Positions 21,431 to 29,790 of a DNA stretch of 50,528 nt are shown here, in pieces. The notes under the pieces were generated by a model. It worked only from the letters and a program-made list of their open reading frames with translations, was not told the origin of the DNA and made no database searches. Made by a program: the position numbers and the translations under genes. The number at the start of each line of letters is the position of its first letter. Position 1 is the stretch's first letter. Source of the DNA: an uncultured Acetobacteraceae bacterium (GTDB lineage: Bacteria > Pseudomonadota > Alphaproteobacteria > Acetobacterales > Acetobacteraceae); assembly GCA_903907955.1 (NCBI GenBank), contig CAIVPZ010000161.1, forward strand, positions 1 to 50,528, written 5' to 3'.

Positions 21431-23611
21431 TCACGCCGGCACCAGCCACAAGGCCGCCAAAGGCGGCAGCAGCAACTCCGCCGATGCCGGCTGCCCATGC
21501 GCCCCCACCGCCTCCGCCATGACCGACCCGGCATTGCCCAGCCCCGACCCGCCATAGATGGTGGCGTCGCTGTTCAGCACCTCCACCCAGCGCCCGGCGC
21601 GCGGCAGCCCGACGCGGTAGGTCGCGCGCGGCACCGGGGTGAAGTTGACGATGCAGACCACCGGGTCGGCATCCGGCGCCAGCCGCAGCCAGGCGAACAC
21701 CGACTGCGCGGTATCGTCCACCACCAGCCAGCGGAACCCATCCGGCTCGCAGTCGCGCGCGTGCAGCGCGGGCAGGCGCCGGTAGAGCCGGTTGAGGTCG
21801 CCGATCAGCGACTGCACGCCGCGGTGGCGCCCCTGCTCCAGCAGGTGCCAGTCCAGTTCGCCGGCGGAATCCCATTCCCGCTCCTGGCCGAACTCCTGGC
21901 CCATGAACAGCAGCTTCTTGCCCGGATAGCCCCACATCAGCCCGTAATAGGCCCGCAGATTGGCGAAACGCTGCCAGTCATCGCCCGGCATCCGGCCCAG
22001 AATGGAATGCTTCCCGTGCACCACCTCGTCGTGCGAGAGGGGGAGAACGAAATTCTCGGCATGGGCATAGAGCAGGCCGAAGGTGATGCGGTCGTGGTGC
22101 CAGGGGCGGTGCACCGGCTGCTTTTCCATGTAGTCGAGCGTGTCGTGCATCCAGCCCATGTTCCACTTCAGGCCGAAACCCAGGCCGCCGGCATGCGGCG
22201 GCAGGGTGACCCCGGCCCAGGAGGTGGATTCCTCGGCCACCGTGAACGTGCCTGGATGCTCGGTATAGACGGCTTCGTTCATGCGTTGCAGGAAGCCGAC
22301 CGCGTCGCGGTTGTCGTTCGAGCCGTCCGGGTTGGGCAGCCACTCGCCCGGCTTGCGCGAGTAGTCGAGATACAGCATCGAGGCGACCGCATCGACGCGC
22401 AGCGCATCGACATGGAAACGGTCCAGCCAGTAGAGCGCGCTGGCGATCAGGTAGGCGCTCACCTCGCGCCGGCCGTAATCGTAGATGGCGGTGCCCCAGT
22501 CCATGTGCATGCCGCGCCGCGGGTCGGCGCACTCATACAGCGGCGTGCCGTCGAAACGGCCCAGCCCGTGCGCGTCGGTGGGAAAATGCGCCGGCACCCA
22601 GTCCAGGATCACCCCCAGCCCGGCCGCGTGGGCACGGTCCATGAAGCGGGCGAAGCCGGCGGGCGGGCCGAAACGGGCGGTCGGCGCGAACAGGCCGACC
22701 GGCTGGTAGCCCCAGGACGCATCGAGCGGATGCTCGGTGATCGGCAGCAGCTCAAGATGGGTGAAGCCGAGCCCGGCGGCATAGGGCAGCAGGGTGTCGG
22801 CCAGCATGTCCCAGTCGGGGAAGCCGCCAGCCGGACCGTGCCGCCATGAGCCGGGATGCACCTCATAGGCGGAAATGGGCGCGCGGCGGGTGTCCAGGCC
22901 GGCGCGCGCGCGCAGCCAGGCCGCGTCGGTCCAGGCGAACCCGTCGGTGCGTGCCACCACGGACGCGGTGGCCGGGCGCAGCTCGGCGCCGAAGCCGTAC
23001 GGGTCGGCTTTCAGCGGCAGGTCGTGGCCATCCTGGCCGCGGATGCGGAACTTGTAGGCGGCGCCTTCGCCGATGCCGGGAAGAAAAATCTCCCACAGCC
23101 CGCTGTCGATACGTTTACGCATCGGATGGCGGCGGGCGTCCCAGAAATTGAAGTCGCCGACCACCGACACCGCCTGCGCATTCGGCGCCCAGACGGCGAA
23201 GTTCACCCCATCGACGCCCTGGTGGTGCAGCGCATGCGCGCCCAGGCGCTCGTAAAGGCGGCGATGCGTGCCCTCGACCAGCAGATGGTCGTCGAGCGGG
23301 CCGAGCACGCCGGCGAAGGCGTAGGGGTCGATCTCCTCCCAGGCCGCCGCGGCATTGGCGGCGCGCAGGCGATAGCCGGGGGCGGGGGGATCGCCGTGCA
23401 GCCTTGCCTCGAAGAACCCGGCCGGGTCGCGGCGGGTCAGGGCGACGGCGCCCTCCGCCGTCAGCAGCTCGGCCCGTTCGGCGCCGGGCAGCAGGGCCCG
23501 CAGCAGCCAGCCGGTGCGGGTGCGATGCGGCCCCAGCACGGCGAACGGATCGCCGTGCCGGGCGGCCAGCAGCGCCGCGATATCCTCGGCCGCGGCGCGC
23601 CAGGTCTTCAT
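21431..23611 (-). CDS. glgB: 1,4-alpha-glucan branching enzyme
   Basis: Introduces alpha-1,6 branches into glycogen. 726 residues. N-terminal carbohydrate-binding modules (DPFAVLGPH, then the CBM48 region with [20 protein letters not shown]). The GH13 barrel has [14 protein letters not shown], nucleophile Asp in [16 protein letters not shown], acid Glu in VAEESTSW and the [12 protein letters not shown] block. The ATG at 23611 lies 13 nt after the glgP stop and begins [14 protein letters not shown]; an extension to 23680 would overlap glgP and has no family similarity. Second gene of the operon. Confidence 0.97.
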   Translation of the reverse strand: MKTWRAAAEDIAALLAARHGDPFAVLGPHRTRTGWLLRALLPGAERAELLTAEGAVALTRRDPAGFFEARLHGDPPAPGYRLRAANAAAAWEEIDPYAFAGVLGPLDDHLLVEGTHRRLYERLGAHALHHQGVDGVNFAVWAPNAQAVSVVGDFNFWDARRHPMRKRIDSGLWEIFLPGIGEGAAYKFRIRGQDGHDLPLKADPYGFGAELRPATASVVARTDGFAWTDAAWLRARAGLDTRRAPISAYEVHPGSWRHGPAGGFPDWDMLADTLLPYAAGLGFTHLELLPITEHPLDASWGYQPVGLFAPTARFGPPAGFARFMDRAHAAGLGVILDWVPAHFPTDAHGLGRFDGTPLYECADPRRGMHMDWGTAIYDYGRREVSAYLIASALYWLDRFHVDALRVDAVASMLYLDYSRKPGEWLPNPDGSNDNRDAVGFLQRMNEAVYTEHPGTFTVAEESTSWAGVTLPPHAGGLGFGLKWNMGWMHDTLDYMEKQPVHRPWHHDRITFGLLYAHAENFVLPLSHDEVVHGKHSILGRMPGDDWQRFANLRAYYGLMWGYPGKKLLFMGQEFGQEREWDSAGELDWHLLEQGRHRGVQSLIGDLNRLYRRLPALHARDCEPDGFRWLVVDDTAQSVFAWLRLAPDADPVVCIVNFTPVPRATYRVGLPRAGRWVEVLNSDATIYGGSGLGNAGSVMAEAVGAHGQPASAELLLPPLAALWLVPA

Positions 23612-23624
23612 GCGGCCAACCCGC

Positions 23625-26126
23625 TCATGGCGTTGCCCCCGAGGCCGGAACGACCGGAACATTCCAGATTTCGTCGGCATATTCCCGGATCGCCCGGTCC
23701 GAGGAGAACCAGCCGGTGCGGGCGATGTTCAGCGCCGCCGCCCGCCACCAGGCATCCGGGTCGCGCCACAGCGCCCGCACCGAAGTCTGCGCGCGGCAGT
23801 ACGATTCGAAGTCGGCGCAGATCATGAAATGGTCGTGGTGGCGCAGGCCGCCGACCAGGTCGCGGTAGCGGTCGCGGTCGTCCGGCGAGAACAGCCCGGA
23901 TTCCAGTTGTGCCAGCACCTCGGCCAGCCGCGGCGAGGCGTTGATCGCCGAACTGCCGGACGGGTCCTCGCGGCGCCGCGCCTCGACCTCCCCGGTGGTC
24001 AGGCCGAAGATGAAGATGTTGTCGGCGCCGACGCGATCGCGGATTTCCACGTTGGCGCCATCGAGCGTGGCGATGGTCAGCGCCCCGTTCAGTGCCATCT
24101 TCATGTTGCCGGTGCCGGAGGCTTCCATGCCGGCGGTGGAGATCTGCTCGGAGAGGTCGGCCGCCGGAATGATCGCCTCGGCCAGGCTGACGCCGTAATT
24201 CGGCACGAACACCACCTTGAGCCGGTCGCGCACCGTCGGGTCGCCGTTGACCACCCGCGCGATGTCGTGCGCCAGCTTGATGATGAGCTTGGCGCGGTGG
24301 TAGCTCGCCGCCGCCTTGCCGCCGAAAATCTTCACCCGCGGCGCCCATTCGTGCATCGGCTGGGCGCGGATCGAGTTGTACAGCGCGATGGTGTCGAGCA
24401 GGTTGAGCAACTGGCGCTTGTATTCGTGGATGCGCTTGATGTGCACATCGAAGATCGCGTCGGGATCGACCCGCAGCTCCAGCCGGTCGCGGATCAGCGT
24501 CGCCAGCGCCTGCTTGTTGACCCGCCGCACCGCCGCCAGTTCCTGGCGGAAGGCGGCATCGCCGGCCAGCTTCTCGACCCCCTCCAGCGCCTCCGCGTGG
24601 TCGAGCACCGCCGGCCCGACGGCGCGCACCAGCAGCCCGGTCAGCCCCGGATTGGCCTGGTGCAGCCAGCGGCGGAAGGTGATGCCGTTGGTTTTGTTGA
24701 CGATGCGCCCGGGCAGCAGGGCGTTCAGGTCGTGGAACACCGTTTCGCGCAGCAGGTCGGTGTGCAGCGCCGATACCCCATTCACCTTGTGCGAGCCGAC
24801 GAAGGCCAGATGCCCCATGCGGACGCGCCGGTCGTAATGTTCCTCGATCAGCGACACCCGGGAGAACAGCGCGTCATCGCCCGGATGCAGCGCGCGCACG
24901 CGGTCGAGGTGCAGCGCGTTGATCAGGTAGATGATCTGCATGTGGCGCGGCAGCAGCCGCTCCATCAGCCCGACCGGCCAGCTTTCCAGCGCTTCGGGCA
25001 GCAGCGTGTGGTTGGTGTAGCAGAACGTGGCCTGGGTCATCGCCCATGCCTCGTCCCAGGGCAGGTCGTGCAGATCGACCAGGATACGCATCAGCTCGGC
25101 CACGCCGATCGCCGGGTGGGTGTCGTTGAGCTGGATGGCGACCTTTTCCGCCAGGGTGCGGATGGGATTGCCGGCCTTGACGTGCCGCCGCACCAGGTCC
25201 TGCAACGAGGCCGAGGTGAAGAAAAACTCCTGGCGCAGCCGCAATTCGAGGCCCGCCGGGGTCTCGTCGCTGGGGTACAGCACCTTGGAGATCGACTCGG
25301 CGCGGATCTGGTCGCTCAGCGCGCCGGCGTGGTCGCCGAGGTTGAACGCATCCAGGCGCAGCGGATCGGCCGGCCGCGCCGACCACAGGCGCAGCGTGTT
25401 CACCCGCTGCCCGCGCCAGCCGACCACCGGGGTGTCGAACGCCAGCGCCTCGATTTTCTCGGCCGGGTGCCAGACCTGCCGCACCGAACCACCCGCCGCC
25501 GGCACCGCTTCCACCGTGCCGCCGAAGCCGATTTCGTGCGCCACCTCGGGCCGGGGGAACTCCCACGGGTTGCCGGCCGACAGCCATTCCTCGGGGTATT
25601 CGTGCTGCCAGCCGTTGACGATGACCTGGCGGAACAGGCCGTGGTCGTAGCGGATGCCGTAGCCATGCGCGGGAATGCCCAGCGAGGCCATGCTTTCCAT
25701 GTAGCAGGCGGCGAGCCGGCCGAGGCCGCCATTGCCCAGCGCGGCGTCCGGCTCCAGCTGGCGCAGCCGCTCGAGGTCGATGTTCAGCCCGGCCAGCGCC
25801 GCGCGCACATGGTCGGTCAGACCGAGGCTTTCGATGTTGTCGAACAGCAGGCGCCCGATCAGGAATTCCAGCGACAGGTAATAGACGCGGCGTTCCTGCT
25901 GCAGGTAGGCCTGGGCGATGCCGGCCATCCAGCCATCCACCACGCGGTCGCGCACCGCCAGGGCGGTGGCCATGAACCAGTCGTGCTCGGTCGCCTCGAT
26001 CTCGCGCTTGCCCACCTGATAGGCCAGTTTCTGCCGGATCGCGGCGCGCAGGGCCGCGATCGCATCAGGCACAGGGGGGGCATCAACCACGGCGTTTGGG
26101 GCGGCGATGCCAGGAGCGTCGTTCAT
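23625..26126 (-). CDS. glgP: Glycogen/maltodextrin phosphorylase
   Basis: Releases glucose-1-phosphate from glycogen chain ends (GT35, PLP-dependent). 833 residues, within the usual 800-840. It has the pyridoxal-phosphate lysine block EASGTGNMKMALNGALTI, the family segments ALGNGGLGRLAACY and KVLYPSDE, and HIKRIHEYKRQLLN. The ATG at 26126 begins MNDAPGIAAP; an extension to 26165 is possible but less likely. It is first in the glg operon, divergent from dut. A phosphorylase in the same operon as the synthase means storage and mobilisation genes share a transcript. Confidence 0.97.
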   Translation of the reverse strand: MNDAPGIAAPNAVVDAPPVPDAIAALRAAIRQKLAYQVGKREIEATEHDWFMATALAVRDRVVDGWMAGIAQAYLQQERRVYYLSLEFLIGRLLFDNIESLGLTDHVRAALAGLNIDLERLRQLEPDAALGNGGLGRLAACYMESMASLGIPAHGYGIRYDHGLFRQVIVNGWQHEYPEEWLSAGNPWEFPRPEVAHEIGFGGTVEAVPAAGGSVRQVWHPAEKIEALAFDTPVVGWRGQRVNTLRLWSARPADPLRLDAFNLGDHAGALSDQIRAESISKVLYPSDETPAGLELRLRQEFFFTSASLQDLVRRHVKAGNPIRTLAEKVAIQLNDTHPAIGVAELMRILVDLHDLPWDEAWAMTQATFCYTNHTLLPEALESWPVGLMERLLPRHMQIIYLINALHLDRVRALHPGDDALFSRVSLIEEHYDRRVRMGHLAFVGSHKVNGVSALHTDLLRETVFHDLNALLPGRIVNKTNGITFRRWLHQANPGLTGLLVRAVGPAVLDHAEALEGVEKLAGDAAFRQELAAVRRVNKQALATLIRDRLELRVDPDAIFDVHIKRIHEYKRQLLNLLDTIALYNSIRAQPMHEWAPRVKIFGGKAAASYHRAKLIIKLAHDIARVVNGDPTVRDRLKVVFVPNYGVSLAEAIIPAADLSEQISTAGMEASGTGNMKMALNGALTIATLDGANVEIRDRVGADNIFIFGLTTGEVEARRREDPSGSSAINASPRLAEVLAQLESGLFSPDDRDRYRDLVGGLRHHDHFMICADFESYCRAQTSVRALWRDPDAWWRAAALNIARTGWFSSDRAIREYADEIWNVPVVPASGATP

Positions 26127-26323
26127 GCGCGCGGTCCATTCGGTCGTTCGAGTACGGATCAGCACCTGGGCAACGGCGGCGCCCGGGGCCAGGCACGGTG
26201 GATCGTTTCCTCGCGTCCTTTGTGCGGACCGGCGCGGCCGGCGTCAACGATCCGCTCGTGGCGGCGACCGTTTTCCCCGGCTACGCTGCCGCCGCCAAGG
26301 CCAGAACAACCGCCGGAGCCAGG
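26127..26323. promoter_or_regulatory. Divergent promoter region of glgP and dut
   Basis: A 197-nt gap between the start of the glg operon (minus) and dut (plus). It must hold the operon promoter. No clear -35/-10 pair, operator or riboswitch could be recognised by eye. Confidence 0.5.
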
Positions 26324-26827
26324 ATGCCAACCGACCCCGCCCCCACGCTGGAAATCAGGGTTCTCGATCCGCGCCTGCACGAATGGGGCCTGCCGCGCTT
26401 TCAGAGCGCGCACGCCGCCGCCATCGACCTGCATGCCTGCCTGGATGCCCCCGCGCTGCTGCACCCGGGCGCCGCCCCGCTGCTGATTTCGGCCGGGCTG
26501 GCGGTGCACATCGCCGACCCCGGCATGGCGGCGCTGGTGCTGCCGCGCTCCGGGCTGGGGCACCGCAAGGGGCTGGTGCTCGGCAATCTGGTCGGGCTGA
26601 TCGACCCCGACTACACCGGGCCGATCCTGGTCAGCGCCTGGAACCGCAGCCCGCCCGGCAGCGAGCCGGTGGTGCTGCAGCCCGGCGAGCGGTTCGCGCA
26701 GATGCTGTTCGTGCCGATCCTGCGGCCGGAATTCCGTATCGTGGACGCGTTCTCGGTGGAGACCGCCCGCGGGGCTGGGGGGTTCGGCTCGACCGGGGCG
26801 GGGGGGCATTCTTCCGGTTCGGGGTGA
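26324..26827 (+). CDS. dut: Deoxyuridine 5'-triphosphate nucleotidohydrolase (dUTPase)
   Basis: Hydrolyses dUTP to dUMP, keeping uracil out of DNA and feeding dTMP synthesis. 167 residues, trimeric type. The five motifs are in order: AAIDLHA, PRSGLGHRKG, GLIDPDYTG (catalytic Asp), PGERFAQMLF, and the C-terminal GAGGFGSTGAGGHS arm. The ATG at 26324 has GGAG about 7 nt upstream. In many proteobacteria dut directly follows coaBC; here about 11.9 kb of glycogen operon separates them. Confidence 0.96.
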   Translation: MPTDPAPTLEIRVLDPRLHEWGLPRFQSAHAAAIDLHACLDAPALLHPGAAPLLISAGLAVHIADPGMAALVLPRSGLGHRKGLVLGNLVGLIDPDYTGPILVSAWNRSPPGSEPVVLQPGERFAQMLFVPILRPEFRIVDAFSVETARGAGGFGSTGAGGHSSGSG

Positions 26828-27090
26828 TGGCGGTGGTTGCGGCGGAGGGGGGCGATCCTTTGCTGGCCTTTGTTGTCGCTGGTCCAAGGTCCGTATCTGG
26901 CTGGCCGTTTCGGAACGCGAGAGCTTCAAAGCCGACGCTGATTCTGTAGGGTGGGCTTCAGCCCACCAACGCAAACCTGTCGAGCCAATGGGGTCCACCG
27001 CAAACGGTTGCAACATGGGACGGTGGGCTGAAGCCCCCCCTTGCTGGTCCAAGGTCCGACCTTGGCCGGAAGCGGTCAGTCCGCTTCCGG
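26828..27090. repeat. Hairpin array downstream of dut
   Basis: Non-coding by eye. GGTGGGC-ttca-GCCCACC hairpin at about 26950-26967 with a second, imperfect copy at about 27021-27038. Then two perfect hairpins: CCAAGGT-ccg-ACCTTGG at 27049-27065 and CCGGAAGCGG-tcagt-CCGCTTCCGG at 27066-27090. The 16-mer GCTGGTCCAAGGTCCG occurs as a direct repeat at 26878-26893 and 27043-27058. Probably terminators plus decayed repeat elements. 27091-27284 shows nothing recognisable. Confidence 0.75.
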
Positions 27091-27284
27091 GCGTTCGACG
27101 CAGCGAAGCAGACGCTGGCATCGAGCCATGCACCGGCAGGAGCCGACCGTGAGCGGGCGTAACGCAACAGATATGGGTAAGTCCGCGCCACTGCTCCAGC
27201 GGCCCAGAACGGGATAGCGCGCCTAACATACGTGAGATTGCTGTAGAAAAGACGGGCGATGACGACAGCGAACCGGCCTTCGGT

Positions 27285-27332
27285 TTCCCGGGTCAATTCC
27301 CGAAAAGGTTCCCGAAGCGCTTCCCGAAATAC
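27285..27332. repeat. Four direct repeats at exact 12-bp spacing
   Basis: TTCCCG begins at 27285, 27297, 27309 and 27321; the last three extend to TTCCCGAA. The pattern (conserved core, variable spacer, one helical turn and a bit) resembles iterons or an operator for a multimeric regulator. It lies about 85 nt before the start of the two-gene accessory cassette. Confidence 0.85.
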
Positions 27333-27416
27333 TTCTGGACTCCATGCCGTTTAGGGAATGAGATTCGCTGCCCGGGCGGGTAAGCCTTTGCTGGCAAACA
27401 CCCGAGGATACGCGCC

Positions 27417-27773
27417 ATGGACCATCCGCAAGTCGCACGCCGCCCGACTATCTGGATTTCACCCCACGGCCGGGCGCGCTGTCGCCAGCGCGGCACGTCA
27501 TACCGGACGCTTGCCGCCCTGCTCGATTGGGCCGATGTGGAAGTTGCGGTTGGCTCCGGTGTGACGGCATTCAGCCTCAGCGCCGAGGCCGGAGAAGAAA
27601 TGCGCGCGGAAGGGTTGTCTCCGCAGATGATCTCTCTGGCGCGACGCCGCGCGGCCGTCGGGGATGACGGACGGGTTCTTACCGTGATCGTGGGCCGCAG
27701 CGCGCGAAGCCGACGCTATCGGCACGCCATGCGCGGGCACACGTCCCGTCGCCGTCGCACCCAGGGCCGTTGA
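27417..27773 (+). CDS. Hypothetical protein, DUF4258-like
   Basis: 118 residues, no signal or membrane segment. Its pattern, a SPHGRARCRQRG start followed by a helical stretch (LAALLDWAD), a short strand-rich middle, GRVLTVIVG and a very basic tail (RRYRHA...RRRRTQGR), resembles small proteins of the DUF4258 type found beside mobile DNA. This is a weak recognition from memory. The ATG at 27417 has GAGG about 9 nt upstream. It is first of a two-gene unit, with 14 nt to the next start; the ribosome site of gene 2 follows its stop directly. The role is unknown; a toxin-antitoxin or nuclease-associated role is possible but not shown. Confidence 0.65.
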   Translation: MDHPQVARRPTIWISPHGRARCRQRGTSYRTLAALLDWADVEVAVGSGVTAFSLSAEAGEEMRAEGLSPQMISLARRRAAVGDDGRVLTVIVGRSARSRRYRHAMRGHTSRRRRTQGR

Positions 27774-27787
27774 GGGAGGATGCCAAC

Positions 27788-29413
27788 ATGGCGGAAATAG
27801 TTCAGTTCCCGACAGCAGGTTCCGCAAAGCATGTGCGCAAAGTGCTAGGTAACGAAACGAGTTGGCGCGCGCACGTAACAAATATCAGGAGCGCTCTCGA
27901 GAAGGCTCCACGCATGAAGGAGGCCGATCGACTGCGCACGGCCGAGAATCTCTGGAGTATTCTGACGAAGGCCGAAGAGAGCGGCATAAGCAAGGCACGT
28001 ACCCTCCAGGACGCTGGTAAGGGTGGTGCAGGAGATTCCACTAAGCGACTCCCACACTATGCAATTGATCCAACTCTGTTAAATGACGAAAAATGCCGTC
28101 GAGCCAAAGAACTTGTCCAGGACGGACGAAAATATCTGATGATCGCTGAATCTGCCGGAAAGCTGGCATGCAACGGCGACAAAGACCACTTTGTTGCAGC
28201 ACTTTTTGCGGGCACGTCGATCGGTTTGTCGACTGACAGTGTTGAAGATGTAAACAATGCCGATGTCTATACTGAGTTGGCGAACATGATCCGCGAGGTG
28301 TCGCGCGGCATTGCCCGCAAGCATGATCTCATGCGCGTGTTTCGCGATATCGAAGAACATCGGCTTTGTCGCGATCCCCGCCACGGCACCCTGTGGTCCA
28401 GCCGTGACGATTGGGCGGCGCTCTGGGGAAGTTTCGCCGACGGTGTCCGCGTAAGCGGAATCGATGACCTGGCCACCGCTATCAGTTCGCCCGAGCCACG
28501 ATTCCGGAATGACTGCTGGCTTCTCCCATACCCGAACCTGCGCATCGGCTGGGGCGACCCGGCCGCATCAGGATTGGCTCCAGGCACCAACACTTGGGAG
28601 AACCCGCAATTCATGGTGTCGCGGTGGATCGCTGCAGCAGACGGCGCGAAACGCCTTGACGCGCTCAGACGGGAGGACGGCAAACCCTTTCGTGCACCAG
28701 CGAAGCTTTTCGCTGAAGTGCGGCTCGGCCTCCTCCCGGTCGGCGCTGGCGGCAGCCCCGAGCCTGTGTTCATCACCAGGCTTTGGACGCTCATCCATCT
28801 GACCAACCCCCGATTGCGCGAACTTTGCGTCCCGGATGACCCAAACGACGAGTTGCCTGAGTTTGTATCGTGGCCCTGGCTGCCCAGCGACTGGATGGCG
28901 ATGGACGACCATTATCTCTACACATGGGGCCTGGATCTGGGTGCTCCTGCCGATCTTGAACAGCATGAGGCGCGCTGCGCCGCCCTGATCGGCAAAGAGC
29001 CCGCGCTCGTCATGCAATTCTCGCCCGCAGGGTGGGACGATCAGGGGGGTGGCCTGCGGATCGACCTTGTCTCAGCAGCAAGTTGCCGGACTGTTCTTGA
29101 GCTTATCGACGGGCGAGAAGGGGCTCTTGCGTGCGAAGATGGGACCTTTGTTCGCCATCTCGTGGACCCCAAGGAAGCAACGCCCGAGGACCGCGATGAC
29201 TATATCTGCCGCAGCGTCGACTATACGTTGGCAAGTGCCGTCGAGAGAAGCTTGTTCCTTGCCCGCCCCGACTGTCGGCTGGACACGCTTCTTGACAAGG
29301 AGTGCGAACGGGTTGCCGTCGATGTCGCCGCATTCCTGGAGCCGTTCAAGGCTGCCCGTCGGCGCACGCAAGATGAAATTCTGCAGAAATGGCAGGACAC
29401 CGGGCCGAAATGA
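27788..29413 (+). CDS. Protein of unknown function, accessory cassette
   Basis: 541 residues, not recognised. Soluble, no signal peptide or TM helix visible. The N-terminal 90 residues are charged and helical (KEADRLRTAENLWSILTKAEES). The centre is rich in Trp/Asp/Pro motifs (LPYPNLRIGWGDP, WENPQFMVSRWI, FVSWPWLPSDWM), and the C-terminus is helical and basic (FKAARRRTQDEILQKW). The ATG at 27788 has a strong GGGAGG 8 nt upstream; a TTG at 27770 is unlikely. Base use is plainly AT-richer than the neighbours, with TTA and ATA codons otherwise rare here, which points to recent transfer together with the gene before it. Confidence 0.85.
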   Translation: MAEIVQFPTAGSAKHVRKVLGNETSWRAHVTNIRSALEKAPRMKEADRLRTAENLWSILTKAEESGISKARTLQDAGKGGAGDSTKRLPHYAIDPTLLNDEKCRRAKELVQDGRKYLMIAESAGKLACNGDKDHFVAALFAGTSIGLSTDSVEDVNNADVYTELANMIREVSRGIARKHDLMRVFRDIEEHRLCRDPRHGTLWSSRDDWAALWGSFADGVRVSGIDDLATAISSPEPRFRNDCWLLPYPNLRIGWGDPAASGLAPGTNTWENPQFMVSRWIAAADGAKRLDALRREDGKPFRAPAKLFAEVRLGLLPVGAGGSPEPVFITRLWTLIHLTNPRLRELCVPDDPNDELPEFVSWPWLPSDWMAMDDHYLYTWGLDLGAPADLEQHEARCAALIGKEPALVMQFSPAGWDDQGGGLRIDLVSAASCRTVLELIDGREGALACEDGTFVRHLVDPKEATPEDRDDYICRSVDYTLASAVERSLFLARPDCRLDTLLDKECERVAVDVAAFLEPFKAARRRTQDEILQKWQDTGPK

Positions 29414-29469
29414 AATCCTCGCACGCGGCCGCTCACCATACCTTTGCGGTCGGGGGATATTGCGAATGG

Positions 29470-29534
29470 AACGTCCGCTTTGGATGAGCCACGACAATCG
29501 GCTGGACGACCGCCTTGGGCGCAGAGCGGACATT
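29470..29534. repeat. Imperfect inverted repeat, GTCCGCT type
   Basis: AACGTCCGCTTTG at 29470-29482 is matched by CAGAGCGGACATT at 29522-29534 (two mismatches over 13). It follows the cassette by about 55 nt. A small open frame inside it (29466-29621) has no protein character. Confidence 0.6.
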
Positions 29535-29621
29535 GGAACCGCAGCCATCCACCCGCAGCGGAGGTTCACACCCCGCCCCACCACGAAGCCCGCAGCGCCG
29601 GTGCCCAAGACGTCCCAATAG

Positions 29622-29685
29622 AATGGGTTCCAAGGGGCCACCGCCCCTTGCGGGTCCAGCAGTGCCCTGGCCTTCCTTCCTTCGC
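29622..29685 (-). repeat. REP-like element upstream of the ABC transporter
   Basis: ATGGGTTCCAAGGGGCC through CCCTGGCCTTCCTT, reverse orientation. It carries the CCAAGGGG/CCCCTT hairpin; the second hairpin is degenerate (CCAGCAGTGCCCTGG). 29686-29790 shows no feature beyond the presumed promoter of the transporter. Confidence 0.85.
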
Positions 29686-29790
29686 CTTCCGGTCGCCAAC
29701 CCGTCATCGAACTGACATCCCCGCCCGGGTGGCGGAGCCATCCCGCATGGTCTAACACCCCGGGCAGCTATCCCTCCCAACCCCCAGGCC

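Noticed and set aside
26958-27296. Minus-strand frame in the dut-cassette gap
   Set aside because: It consists of translated hairpins and repeats, with no ribosome site and no protein-like pattern.
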